This document shows positions 50,834 to 63,330 of a stretch of DNA of 64,000 bases, one piece after another. Under the pieces are notes generated by a model that was given only the letters and a program-made list of their open reading frames with translations, was not told the DNA's origin and did not search any database. Where the stretch lies: positions 372,001-436,000 of the forward strand of contig JAYKNF010000023.1 in the NCBI GenBank assembly GCA_036172665.1, read 5' to 3'. Made by a program: the position numbers and the translations under genes. The stretch comes from Prosopocoilus inquinatus. Lineage: Eukaryota; Arthropoda; Insecta; Coleoptera; Lucanidae. Every line of letters starts with the position of its first letter. Within the stretch, counting starts at the first letter, position 1.

Positions 50834-51787
50834 GGACTCCAGTAACCCTGACGTGAGATACGAAGTTCTAGGACGCAGCAGAAGCTGGAAATAGTTTTAA
50901 ACGAAACAACACGCATTAGCGTTGTTCCTGTGATGTATCTAATCGATCCTTACTCATCTATCATGTTATTTGGCGTTTCGATGGACTCCAGTAACTTAGA
51001 TGTGAGATACGAAGTTCTCGGACGCAGCTGAAGCTAGAAATAGTTTTAAACGAAACAACACGCATTAGCGTTGTTCCTGTGATGTATCTAACCGATCCTT
51101 ACTCATCTATCATGTTATTTGACGTTCGGACGGACTCCAGTAACTCTGATGAGAGATACAAAGTTCTCGGACGCAGTAGAAACTGGAAATAGTTTTGAAC
51201 GAAGCAACACGTATTAGCGTTGTTCCTGTGATGTATCTAATCGATCCTTACTCATATATCATGTTATTTGGCGTTTCGATGGACTCCAGTAGCTCTGATT
51301 TGAGTAACGACGTTTTCGGACGCAGTAGAAGCTGGAAATAGTTTTAAACGAAACAATACGCATTAGCGTTGTTCCTGTGATGTATCTAATCGATCCTTAC
51401 TCATCTATCATGTTACTTGGCGTTTCGATGGACTCCAGTAACTTTGATGTGAGATACGAAGTTCTCGGACGCAGCTGAAGCTAGAAATAGTTTTAAACGA
51501 AACAACACGCATTAGCGTTGTTCCTGTGATGCATCTAATCGATCCTTACTTATCTATCATGTTATTTGACGTTTGGATGGACTCCAGTAACCCTGACGTG
51601 AGATACGAATTTCTCGGACGCAGCAGAAGCTGGAAATAGTTTTAAACGAAACAACACGTATTAGCGTTGTTCCTGTGATGTATCTAATCGATCCTTACTC
51701 ATCTATCATGTTATTTGACGTTTGGATGGACTCCAGTAACTCTGATGAGAGATACAAAGATTTCGGACGCAGCAGAAGCTGGAAATA

Positions 51788-52029
51788 GTTTTGAAAGAAA
51801 CAACACCTATTAGCGTTGTTCCTGTGATGTATCTAAACGATCCTTACTTATCTAACATGTTATTTAACGTTTGGAGGGACTCCAGTAAGTCTGATGTGAG
51901 TATTAGCGTTGTTCCTGTGATGTATCTAATCGATCCTTACTCATCTATCATGTTATTTGACGTTTGGATGGACTCCAGTAACTCTGACGTTAGATACGAT
52001 ATTCTCGGACGCAGCAGAAGCTGGAAATA
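51788..52029 (+). other. Two units fused by a 56-bp deletion
   Basis: At 51,900/51,901 the sequence jumps from gatgtgag (u113) to tattagcg (u21), losing 56 bp including the unit boundary. The pair is 242 bp in place of 298. The deletion leaves 93 bp, 31 codons, so the short per-unit reading frame stays open across the junction. That alone explains the 79-codon open frame here; it is not a gene. The join has at most 1 bp of microhomology. Confidence 0.9.
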
Positions 52030-54373
52030 GTTTTAAACGAAACAACACGCATTAGCGTTGTTCCTGTGATGTATCTAATCGATCCTTACTCATCTATCAT
52101 GTTATTTGGCGTTTCGATGGACTCCAGTAACTTAGATGTGAGATACGAAGTTCTCGGACGCAGCTGAAGCTAGAAATAGTTTTAAACGAAACAACACGCA
52201 TTAGCGTTGTTCCTGTGATGTATCTAATCAATCCTTACTTATCTATCATGTTATTTGACGTTTGGATGGACTCCAGTAACCCTGACGTGAGATACGAAGT
52301 TCTCGGACGCAGCAGAAGCTGGAAATAGTTTTAAACGAAACAACACGTATTAGCGTTGTTTCTGTGATGTATCTAATCGATCCTTACTCATCTATCATGT
52401 TATTTGACGTTTGGATGGACTCCAGTAACTCTGATGTGAGATACAAAGTTTTTGGACGCAGCAGAAGCTGGAAATAGTTTTGAACGAAACAACACGTATT
52501 AGCGTTGTTCATGTGATGTATCTAATCGATTCTTACTTATCTATCATGTTATCTGACGTTTGGATGGACTCCAGTAACCCTGACTTGAGATACGATATTC
52601 TCGGACGCAGCAGAAGCTGGAAATAGTTTTAAACGAAACAACACGCATTAGCGTTGTTCCTGTGATGTATCTAATCGATCCTTACTCATCTATCATGTTA
52701 TTTGGCGTTTCGATGGACTCCAGTAACTTAGATGTGAGATACGAAGTTCTCGGACGCAGCTGAAGCTAGAAATAGTTTTAAACGAAACAACACGCATTAG
52801 CGTTGTTCCTGTGATGTATCTAATCAATCCTTACTTATCTATCATGTTATTTGACGTTTGGATGGACTCCAGTAACCCTGACGTGAGATACGAAGTTCTC
52901 GGACGCAGCAGAAGCTGGAAATAGTTTTAAACGAAACAACACGTATTAGCGTTGTTTCTGTGATGTATCTAATCGATCCTTACTCATCTATCATGTTATT
53001 TGACGTTTGGATGGACTCCAGTAACTCTGATGTGAGATACAAAGTTCTCGGACGCAGTAGAAACTGGAAATAGTTTTGAACGAAGCAACACGTATTAGCG
53101 TTGTTCCTGTGATGTATCTAATCGATCCTTACTTAGCTACTATGTTATTTGACGTTTCGATGGACTCCAGTAACTCTAATGTGAGATACGAAATTTTCGG
53201 ACGCAGCAGCAGCTGGAAATAGTTTTAAACGAGACAACACATATTAGCGTTGTTCCTGTGCTGTATCTAATCGATCCTTACTCATCTATCATGTTATTTG
53301 ACGTTTCGATGGACTCCAGTAACTCTGATGTGAGATACAAAGTTTTTGGACGCAGCAGAAGCTGGAAATAGTTTTAAACGAAACAACACGCATTAGCGTT
53401 GTTCCTGTGATGTATCTAATCGATCCTTACTCATCTATCATGTTATTTGGCGTTTCGATGGACTCCAGTAACTTAGATGTGAGATACGAAGTTCTCGGAC
53501 GCAGCTGAAGCTAGAAATAGTTTTAAACGAAACAACACGCATTAGCGTTGTTCCTGTGTAGTATCTAATCGATCCTTACTCATCTATCATGTTATTTGAC
53601 GTTTCGATGGACTCCAGTAACTCTGATGTGAGATACAAAGTTTTTGGACGCAGCAGAAGCTGGAAATAGTTTTAAACGAAACAACACGTATTAGCGTTGT
53701 TCCTGTGATGTATCTAATCGATCCTTACTCATCTATCATGTTATTTGACGTTTCGATGGACTCCAGTAACTCTAATGTGAGAAACGAAATTTTCGGACGC
53801 AGCAGAAGCTGGAAATAGTTTTAAACGAAACGACACGCATTAGCGTTGTTCCTGTGATGTATCTAATCGATCCTTACTTATCTATCATGTTATTTGACGT
53901 TTGGATGGACTCCAGTAACCCTGACGTGAGATACGAAGTTCTATGACGCAGCAGAAGCTGGAAATAGTTTTAAACGAAACAACACGCATTAGCGTTGTTC
54001 CTGTGATGTATCTAATCGATCCTTACTCATCTATCATGTTATTTGGCGTTTCGATGGACTCCAGTAACTTAGATGTGAGATACAAAGTTATCGGACGCAG
54101 CAGAAGTTGGAAATAGTTTTGAAAGAAACAACACGTATTAGCGTTGTTCCTGTGCTGTATCTAATCGATCCTTACTCATCTATCATGTTATTTGGCGTTT
54201 CGATAGACTCCAGTAGCTCTGATGTGAGATACGACGTTTTCGGACGCAGCAGCAGCTGGAATTAGTTTTGAAAGAAACAACACGTATTAGCGTTGTTCCT
54301 GTGCTGTATCTAATCGATCCTTACTTATCTATCATGTTATTTGACGTTTCGATGGACTCCAGTAACTCTGATG

Positions 54374-54768
54374 TGAGATACGATATTCTCGGACGCAGCA
54401 GAAGCTGGAAACAGTTTTAAACAAAACAACACGCATTAGCGTTGTTCCTGTGATGTATCTAATCGATCCTTACTCATCTATCATGTTATTTGGCGTCTTA
54501 ATGGACTCCAGTAACTTAGATGTGAGATAAGAAGTTCTCGGACCCAGCTGAAGCTAGAAATAGTTTTAAACGAAACAACACGCATTAGCGTTGTTCCTGT
54601 GCTGTATCTAATCGATCCTTACTTATCTATCATGTTATTTGGCGTCTCGATGGACTCCAGTAACTTAGATGTGAGATACGAAGTTCTCGGACGCAGCTGA
54701 AGCTAGAAATAGTTTTAAACGAAACAGCATTAGCGTTGTTCCTGTGATGTATCTAATCGATCCTTACT
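54374..54768 (+). repeat. About 395-bp segment copied from 47.88 kb (right copy)
   Basis: Partner of 47,879-48,273. The one difference noticed is acaaaacaac near 54,422 for acgaaacaac. Flanking units are unrelated on both sides, so this looks like a short conversion tract or the remains of a larger duplication. Confidence 0.85.
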
Positions 54769-55750
54769 CATCTATCATGTTATTTGACGTTTGGACGGAC
54801 TCCAGTAACTCTGATGAGAGATACAAAGTTCTCGGACGTAGTAGAAGCTGGAAATAGTTTTAAACGAAACATCACATATTAGCGTTGTTCCTGTGATGTA
54901 TCTAAACGATCCTTACTTATCTAACATGTTATTTGACGTTTGGATAGACTCCAGTAAGTCTGATGTGAGATACAAAGTTTTTGGACGCAGCAGGAGCTGG
55001 AAATAGTTTTAAACGAAACAACACGTATTAGCGTTGTTCCTGTGATGTATCTAATCGATCCTTACTCATCTATCATGTTATTTGACGTTTGGATGGACTC
55101 CAGTAACTCTGATGAGAGATACAAAGATTTCGGACGCAGCAGAAGCTGGAAATAGTTTTGAACGAAACAACACGTATTAGCGTTGTTCCTGTGATGTATC
55201 TAAACGATCCTTACTTATCTAACATGCTATTTGACGTTTGGATGGACTCCAGTAAGTCTGATGTGAGATACAAAGTTCTGGGACGCAGCAGGAGCTGGAA
55301 ATAGTTTTAAACGAAACAACACGTATTAGCGTTGTTCCTGTGCTGTATCTAATCGATCCTTACTTATCTATCATGTTATTTGACGTTTGGATGGACTCCA
55401 GTAACCCTGACGTGAGATACGATATTCTCGGACGCAGCAGACGCTGGAAATAGTTTTAAACGAAACAACACGCATTAGCGTTGTTCCTGTGATGTATCTA
55501 ATCGATTCTTACTCATCTATCATGTTATTTGGCGTTTCGATGGACTCCAGTAACTTTGATGTGAGATACGAAGTTCTCGGACGCAGCTGAAGCTAGAAAT
55601 AGTTTTAAACGAAACAACACGCATTAGCGTTGTTCCTGTGATGCATCTAATCGATCCTTACTTATCTATCATGTTATTTGACGTTTGGATGGACTCCAGT
55701 AACCCTGACGTGAGATACGAAGTTCTCGGACGCAGCAGAAGCTGGAAATA

Positions 55751-56197
55751 GTTTTAAACGAAACAACACGTAGTAGCGTTGTTCCTGTGATGTATCTAAT
55801 CGATCCGTACTCATCTATCATGTTATTTGACGTTTGGATGGACTCCAGTAACTCTGATGAGAGATACAAAGATTTCGGACGCAGCAGAAGCTGGAAATAG
55901 TTTTGAAAGAAACAACACCTATTAGCGTTGTTCCTGTGATGTATCTAAACGATCCTTACTTATCTAACATGTTATTTAACGTTTGGATGGACTCCAGTAA
56001 CTCTGATGAGAAATACAAAGATTTCGGACGCAACAGAAGCTGGAAATAGTTTTGAACGAAACACCACCTATTAGCGTTGTTCCTGTGATGTATCTAAACG
56101 ATCCTTACTTATCTAACATGTTATTTGACGTTTGGATGGACTCCAGTAAGTCTGATGTGAGATACAAAGTTTTGGGACGCAGCAGGAGCTGGAAATA
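55751..56197 (+). repeat. Partial cassette H (units 4-6 only)
   Basis: Three units match the fourth to sixth members of cassette H: cacgtagtagcg with gaaagaaac, then ttaacg with gatgagaaatac, then aagtctgatg with ttttgggacg. The neighbours differ from the full cassette on both sides. Private changes include gatccgtac (55,807) and cgcaacagaag (near 56,033), so this fragment is more diverged than the left-hand copies. Confidence 0.75.
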
Positions 56198-56363
56198 GTT
56201 TTAAACGAAACAACACGTATTAGCGTTGTTCCTGTGCTGTATCTAATCGATCCTTACTTATCTATCATGTTATTTGACGTTTGGATGGACTCCAGTAACT
56301 CTGATTTGAGATACGACGTTTTCGGACGCAGCAGAAGCTGGAAATAGTTTTAAACGAAACAAC

Positions 56364-56382
56364 ACGTATTATCGTTCCTGTG
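56364..56382 (+). other. 3-bp deletion in the conserved dyad
   Basis: The sequence is tattatcgttcctg where the parent form is tattatcgttgttcctg, so one gtt of the dyad arm is lost. This unit also carries ctgatttgag near 56,303, another private change. Confidence 0.88.
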
Positions 56383-57088
56383 ATGTATCTAATCGATCCT
56401 TACTCATGTATCATGTTATTTGACGTTTGGGTGGACTCCAGTAACTCTGATGAGAGATACAAAGATTTCGGACGCAGCAGAAGCTGGAAATAGTTTTGAA
56501 CGATACACCACCTATTAGCGTTGTTCCTGTGATGTATCTAAACGATCCTTACTTATCTAACATGTTATTTGACGTTTGGATGGACACCAGTGAGTCTGAT
56601 GTGAGATACAAAGTTTTGGGACGCAGCAGGAGCTGGAAATAGTTTTAAACGAAACAACACGTATTAGCGTTGTTCCTGTGCTGTATCTAATCGATCCTTA
56701 CTTATCTATCATGTTATTTGACGTTTGGATGGACTCCAGTAACCCTGACGTGAGATACGAAGTTCTCGGACGCAGCAGAAGCTGGAAATAGTTTTAAACG
56801 AAACAACACGCATTAGCGTTGTTCCTGTGATGTATCTAATCGATCCTTACTCATCTATCATGTTATTTGGCGTTACGATGGACTCCAGTAACTTAGATGT
56901 GAGATACGAAGTTCTCGGACGCAGCTGAAGCTAGAAATAGTTTTAAACGAAACAACACGTATTAGCGTTGTTCCTGTGATGTATCTAATCGATCCTTACT
57001 CATCTATCATGTTATTTGTCGTTTGGATGGACTCCAGTAACTCTGATGTGAGATACAAAGTTTTTGGACGCAGCAGAAGCTGGAAATA

Positions 57089-57684
57089 GTTTTGAACGAA
57101 ACAACACGTATTAGCGTTGTTCCTGTGATGTATCTAATCGATCCTTACTTAGCTACTATGTTATTTGACGTTTCGATGGACTCCAGTAACTCTAATGTGA
57201 GATACGAAATTTTCGGACGCAGCAGCAGCTGGAAATAGTTTGAAACGAAACAACACATATTAGCGTTGTTCCTGTGATGTATCTAATCGATCCTTACTCA
57301 TCTATCATGTTATTTGACGTTTGGACGGACTCCAGTAACTCTGATGAGAGATACAAAGTTCTCGGACGTAGTAGAAGCTGGAAATAGTTTTGAACGAAAC
57401 AACACGTATTAGCGTTGTTCCTGTGATGTATCTAATCGATCCTTACTTAGCTACTATGTTATTTGACGTTTCGATGGACTCCAGTAACTCTAATGTGAGA
57501 TACGAAATTTTCGGACGCAGCAGCAGCTGGAAATAGTTTTAAACGAAACATCACATATTAGCGTTGTTCCTGTGATGTATCTAATCGATCCTTACTCATC
57601 TATCATGTTATTTGACGTTTGGACGGACTCCAGTAACTCTGATGAGAGATACAAAGTTCTCGGACGTAGTAGAAGCTGGAAATA
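57089..57684 (+). repeat. Two-unit (298-bp) local tandem duplication
   Basis: A ttagctactatg / ctctaatgtg unit followed by a tttggacgg / gacgtagtagaagctgg unit is present twice (ttagctactatg copies 298 bp apart). The copies differ at the end of their ttagctac unit (gtttgaaacgaaac against gttttaaacgaaac) and in caacacatatt against catcacatatt. This combination was not seen left of 50 kb. Confidence 0.78.
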
Positions 57685-58727
57685 GTTTTAAACGAAACAT
57701 CACATATTAGCGTTGTTCCTGTGATGTATCTAAGCGATCCTTACTTATCTAACATGTTATTTGACGTTTGGATAGACTCCAGTATGTCTGATGTGAGATA
57801 CAAAGTTTTTGGACGCAGCAGGAGCTGGAAATAGTTTTAAACGAAACAACACGTATTAGCGTTGTTCCTGTGCCGTATCTAATCGATCCTTACTTATCTA
57901 TCATGTTATTTGACGTTTGGATGAACTCCAGTAACTCTGATGTGAGATACGACGTTTTCGGACGCAGCAGAAGCTGGAAATAGTTTTAAACGAAACAACA
58001 CGCATTAGCGTTGTTCCTGTGATGTATCTAATCGATCCTTACTCATCTATCATGTTATTTGGCGTTTCGATGGACTCCAGTAACTTAGATGTGAGATACG
58101 AAGTTCTCGGACGCAGCTGAAGCTAGAAATAGTTTTAAACGAAACAACACGCATTAGCGTTGTTCCTGTGATGTATCTAATCAAAACTTACTTATCTATC
58201 ATGTTATTTGACGTTTGGATGGACTCCAGTAACCCTGACGTGAGATACGAAGTTCTCGGACGCAGCAGAAGCTGGAAATAGTTTTAAACGAAACAACACG
58301 TATTAGCGTTGTTTCTGTGATGTATCTAATCGATCCTTACTCATCTATCATGTTATTTGACGTTTGGATGGACTCCAGTAACTCTGATGTGAGATACAAA
58401 GTTCTCGGACGCAGTAGAAACTGGAAATAGTTTTGAACGAAGCAACACGTATTAGCGTTGTTCCTGTGCTGTATCTAATCGATAATTACTTATCTATCAT
58501 GTTATTTGACGTTTCGATGGACTCCAGTAACCATGATGTGAGATACGAAGTTCTCGGACGCAGCAGAAGCTGGAAATAGTTTTAAACGAAGCAACAGGCA
58601 TTAGCGTTGTTCCTGTGATGTATCTAATCGATCCTTACTCATCTATCATGTTATTTGGCGTTACGATGGACTCCAGTAACTTAGATGTGAGATACGAAGT
58701 TCTCGGACGCAGCTGAAGCTAGAAATA

Positions 58728-60506
58728 GTTTTAAACGAAACAACACGTATTAGCGTTGTTCCTGTGATGTATCTAATCGATCCTTACTTATCTAACATGT
58801 AATTTAAAGTTTGGATGGACTCCAGTAAGACTGATGTGAGATACAAAGTTTTTGGAAGCAGCAGGAGCTGGAAATAGTTTTAAACGAAACAACACGCATT
58901 CCTGTGATGTATCTAATCGATCCTTACTCATCTATCATGTTATGTGACGTTTCGATGGATTCCAGTAACTCTGATGTGAGATACGACGTTTTCGGACGCA
59001 GCAGAAGCTGGAAATAGTTTTAAACGAAACAACACGTATTAGCGTCGTTCCTGTGATGTATCTAATCGATCCTTACTTATCTAACATGTAATTTAAAGTT
59101 TGGATGGACTCCAGTAAGACTGATGTGAGATACAAAGTTTTTGGAAGCAGCAGGAGCTGGAAATAGTTTTAAACGAAACAACACGTATTAGCGTTGTTCC
59201 TGTGCTGTATCTAATCGATCCTTACTTATCTATCATGTTATTTGGCGTTTCGATGGACTCCAGTAGCTCTGATGTGAGATACGACGTTTTCGGACGCAGC
59301 AGAAGCTGGAAATAGTTTTAAACGAAACAACACGTATTAGCGTCGTTCCTGTGATGTATCTAATCGATCCTTACTTATCTAACATGTAATTTAAAGTTTG
59401 GATGGACTCCAGTAAGACTGATGTGAGATACAAAGTTTTTGGAAGCAGCAGGAGCTGGAAATAGTTTTAAACGAAACAACACGCATTAGCGTTGTTCCTG
59501 TGATGTATCTAATCGATCCTTATTCATCTATCATGTTATTTGGCGTTACGATGGACTCCAGTAACTTAGATGTGAGATACGAAGTTCTCGGACGCAGCTG
59601 AAGCTAGAAATAGTTTTAAACGAAACAACACGTATTAGCGTTGTTCCTGTGATGTATCTAATCGATCCTTACTCATCTATCATGTTATTTGACGTTTGGA
59701 TGGACTCCAGTAACTCTGATGTGAGATACAAAGTTTTTGGACGCAGCAGAAGCTGGAAATAGTTTTGAACGAAACAACACGCATTAGCGTTGTTCCTGTG
59801 ATGTATCTAATCAATCCTTACTTATCTATCATGTTATTTGACGTTTCGATGGACTCCAGTAACTCTGAAGTGAGATACGAGGTTCTCGGACGCAGCAGAA
59901 GCTGGAAATAGTTTTAAACGAAACAACACGTATTAGCGTTGTTCCTGTGATGTATATAATCGATCCTTACTCATCTATCATGTTATTTGACGTTTGGATG
60001 GACTCCAGTAACTCTGATGAGAAATACAAAGATTTCGGACGCAGCAGAAGCTGGAAATAGTTTTGAACGAAACACCACCTATTAGCGTTGTTCCTGTGAT
60101 GTATCTAAACGATCCTTACTTATCTAACATGTTATTTGACGTTTGGATGGACTCCAGTAAGTCTGATGTGAGATACAAAGTTTTGGGACGCAGCAGGAGC
60201 TGGAAATAGTTTTAAACGAAACAACACGTATTAGCGTTGTTCCTGTGCTGTATCTAATCGATCCTTACTTATCTATCATGTTATTTGACGTTTGGATGGA
60301 CTCCAGTAACCCTGACGTGAGATACGAAGTTCTCGGACGCACCAGAAGCTGGAAATAGTTTTAAACGAAACAACACGCATTAGCGTTGTTCCTGTGATGT
60401 ATGTAATCGATCCTTACTCATCTATCATGTTATTTGGCGTTACGATGGACTCCAGTAACTTAGATGTGAGATACGAAGTTCTCGGACGCAGCTGAAGCTA
60501 GAAATA
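58728..60506 (+). repeat. 12-unit duplication with private unit class (left copy, 1,779 bp)
   Basis: Contains a class found only at the right end: ctaacatgtaatttaaag, aagactgatg and ttggaagcagcagg (starts at 58,794, 59,083 and 59,381). It alternates with ttttcgg units, giving a two-unit subpattern. A 9-bp deletion (cacgcattcctg, at 58,900/58,901) lies inside and is repeated in the partner at 60,679/60,680. The period is therefore 12 x 149 minus 9 = 1,779 bp. Confidence 0.87.
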
Positions 60507-62352
60507 GTTTTAAACGAAACAACACGAATTAGCGTTGTTCCTGTGATATATCTAATCGATCCTTACTTATCTAACATGTAATTTAAAGTTTGGATGGGCT
60601 CCAGTAAGACTGATGTGAAATACAAAGTTTTTGGAAGCAGCAGGAGCTGGAAATAGTTTTAAACGAAACAACACGCATTCCTGTGATGTATCTAATCGAT
60701 CCTTACTCATCTATCATGTTATGTGACGTTTCGATGGATTCCAGTAACTCTGATGTGAGATACGACGTTTTCGGACGCAGCAGAAGCTGGAAATAGTTTT
60801 AAACGAAACAACACGTATTAGCGTCGTTCCTGTGATGTATCTAATCGATCCTTACTTATCTAACATGTAATTTAAAGTTTGGATGGACTCCAGTAAGACT
60901 GATGTGAGATACAAAGTTTTTGGAAGCAGCAGGAGCTGGAAATAGTTTTAAACGAAACAACACGTATTAGCGTTGTTCCTGTGCTGTATCTAATCGATCC
61001 TTACTTATCTATCATGTTATTTGGCGTTTCGATGGACTCCAGTAGCTCTGATGTGAGATACGACGTTTTCGGACGCAGCAGAAGCTGGAAATAGTTTTAA
61101 ACGAAACAACACGTATTAGCGTCGTTCCTGTGATGTATCTAATCGATCCTTACTTATCTAACATGTAATTTAAAGTTTGGATGGACTCCAGTAAGACTGA
61201 TGTGAGATACAAAGTTTTTGGAAGCAGCAGGAGCTGGAAATAGTTTTAAACGAAACAACACGCATTAGCGTTGTTCCTGTGATGTATCTAATCGATCCTT
61301 ACTCATCTATCATGTTATTTGGCGTTACGATGGACTCCAGTAACTTAGATGTGAGATACGAAGTTCTCGGACGCAGCTGAAGCTAGAAATAGTTTTAAAC
61401 GAAACAACACGTATTAGCGTTGTTCCTGTGATGTATCTAATCGATCCTTACTCATCTATCATGTTATTTGACGTTTGGATGGACTCCAGTAACTCTGATG
61501 TGAGATACAAAGTCTTTGGACGCAGCAGAAGCTGGAAATAGTTTTGAACGAAACAACACGCATTAGCGTTGTTCCTGTGATGTATCTAATCAATCCTTAC
61601 TTATCTATCATGTTATTTGACGTTTCGATGGACTCCAGTAACTCTGAAGTGAGATACGAGGTTCTCGGACGCAGCAGAAGCTGGAAATAGTTTTAAACGA
61701 AACAACACGTATTAGCGTTGTTCCTGTGATGTATATAATCGATCCTTACTCATCTATCATGTTATTTGACGTTTGGATGGACTCCAGTAACTCTGATGAG
61801 AAATAAAAAGATTTCGGACGCAGCAGAAGCTGGAAATAGTTTTGAACGAAACACCACCTATTAGCGTTGTTCCTGTGATGTATCTAAACGATCCTTACTT
61901 ATCTAACATGTTATTTGACGTTTGGATGGACTCCAGTAAGTCTGATGTGAGATACAAAGTTTTGGGACGCAGCAGGAGCTGGAAATAGTTTTAAACGAAA
62001 CAACACGTATTAGCGTTGTTCCTGTGCTGTATCTAATCGATCCTTACTTATCTATCATGTTATTTGACGTTTGGATGGACTCCAGTAACCCTGACGTGAG
62101 ATACGAAGTTCTCGGACGCACCAGAAGCTGGAAATAGTTTTAAACGAAACAACACGCATTAGCGTTGTTCCTGTGATGTATCTAATCGATCCTTACTCAT
62201 CTATCATGTTATTTGGCGTTACGATGGACTCCAGTAACTTAGATGTGAGATACGAAGTTCTCGGACGCAGCTGAAGCTAGAAATAGTTTTAAACGAAACA
62301 ACACGAATTAGCGTTGTTCCTGTGATATATCTAATCGATCCTTACTTATCTA
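60507..62352 (+). repeat. 12-unit duplication with private unit class (right copy)
   Basis: Partner at constant offset 1,779 bp; identity ends at 62,353, where tatctatcatg replaces tatctaacatg. Differences seen include gaaataaaaag near 61,802 (gaaatacaaag in the left copy), agtctttgg near 61,513, gggctcc near 60,598 and gaattagcg at 60,526 against gtattagcg. This copy pair looks older than the 73-unit pair because it shows more differences per kilobase. Confidence 0.86.
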
Positions 62353-62415
62353 TCATGTTATTTGACGTTTGGATGGACTCCAGTAACCATGATGTGAGAT
62401 ACGAAGTTCTCGGAA

Positions 62416-63330
62416 GCAGCAGAAGCTGGAAATAGTTTTAAACGAAGCAACAGGCATTAGCGTTGTTCCTGTGATGTATCTAATCGATCCTTACTCATCT
62501 ATCATGTTATTTGACGTTTCGATGGACTCCAGTAACTCTGTTGTGAGATACGACGTTTCCGGACGCAGCAGAAGCTGGAAATAGTTTTAAACGAAACAAC
62601 ACGTATTAGCGTTGTTCCTGTGATGTATCTAATCGATCCTTACTCATCTATCATGTTATTTGACGTTTGGATGGACTCCAGTAACTAGGATGAGAGATAC
62701 AAAGATTTCGGACGCAGCAGAAGCTGGAAATAGTTTTGAACGAAACAACACCTATTAGCGTTGTTCCTGTGATGTATCTAAACGATCCTTACTTATCTAA
62801 CATGTTATTTAACGTTTGGATGTACTCCAGTAAGTCTGATGTGAGATACAAAGTTTTTGGACGCAGCAGGAGCTGGAAATAGTTTTAAACGAAACAACAC
62901 GTATTAGCGTTGTTCCTGTGCCGTATCTAATCGATCCTTACTTATCTATCATGTTATTTGACGTTTGGATGGACTCCAGTAACTCTGATGTGAGATACGA
63001 CGTTTTCGGACGCAGCAGAAGCTGGAAATAGTTTTAAACGAAACAACACGTATTATCGTTGTTCCTGTGATGTATCTAATCGATCCTTACTCATGTATCA
63101 TGTTATTTGACGTTTGGGTGGACTCCAGTAACTCTGATGAGAGATACAAAGATTTCGGACGCAGCAGAAGCTGGAAATAGTTTTGAACGATACACCACCT
63201 ATTAGCGTTGTTCCTGTGATGTATCTAAACGATCCTTACTTATCTAACATGTTATTTGACGTTTGGATGGACATCAGTGAGTCTGATGTGAGATACAAAG
63301 TTTTGGGACGCAGCAGGAGCTGGAAATAGT
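62416..63330 (+). repeat. Six-unit block matching 40.17-41.08 kb
   Basis: Shares in order gaagcaacaggc, actctgttgtg, aactaggatgag, gatgtactcc, gtgccgtatc, tattatcg, tttgggtgg and a gacaycagtgag unit. The offset is 22,251 bp, exactly 150 units minus the 99 deleted bases. Here the last unit reads gacatcag. This shows that typical left-hand sequence recurs at the right end despite the private classes between. Confidence 0.82.

Noticed and set aside
51791..52030. 79-codon open frame on the + strand
   Set aside because: It is two satellite units joined in frame by the 56-bp deletion at 51,900/51,901, starts at TTG, and encodes two tandem copies of the chance per-unit peptide. There is no independent sign of coding.
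55669..55869. 66-codon open frame on the - strand
   Set aside because: It stays open because a single change (ccttac to ccgtac at 55,807) removes the TAA normally present in this frame of the unit. It is otherwise plain satellite sequence.
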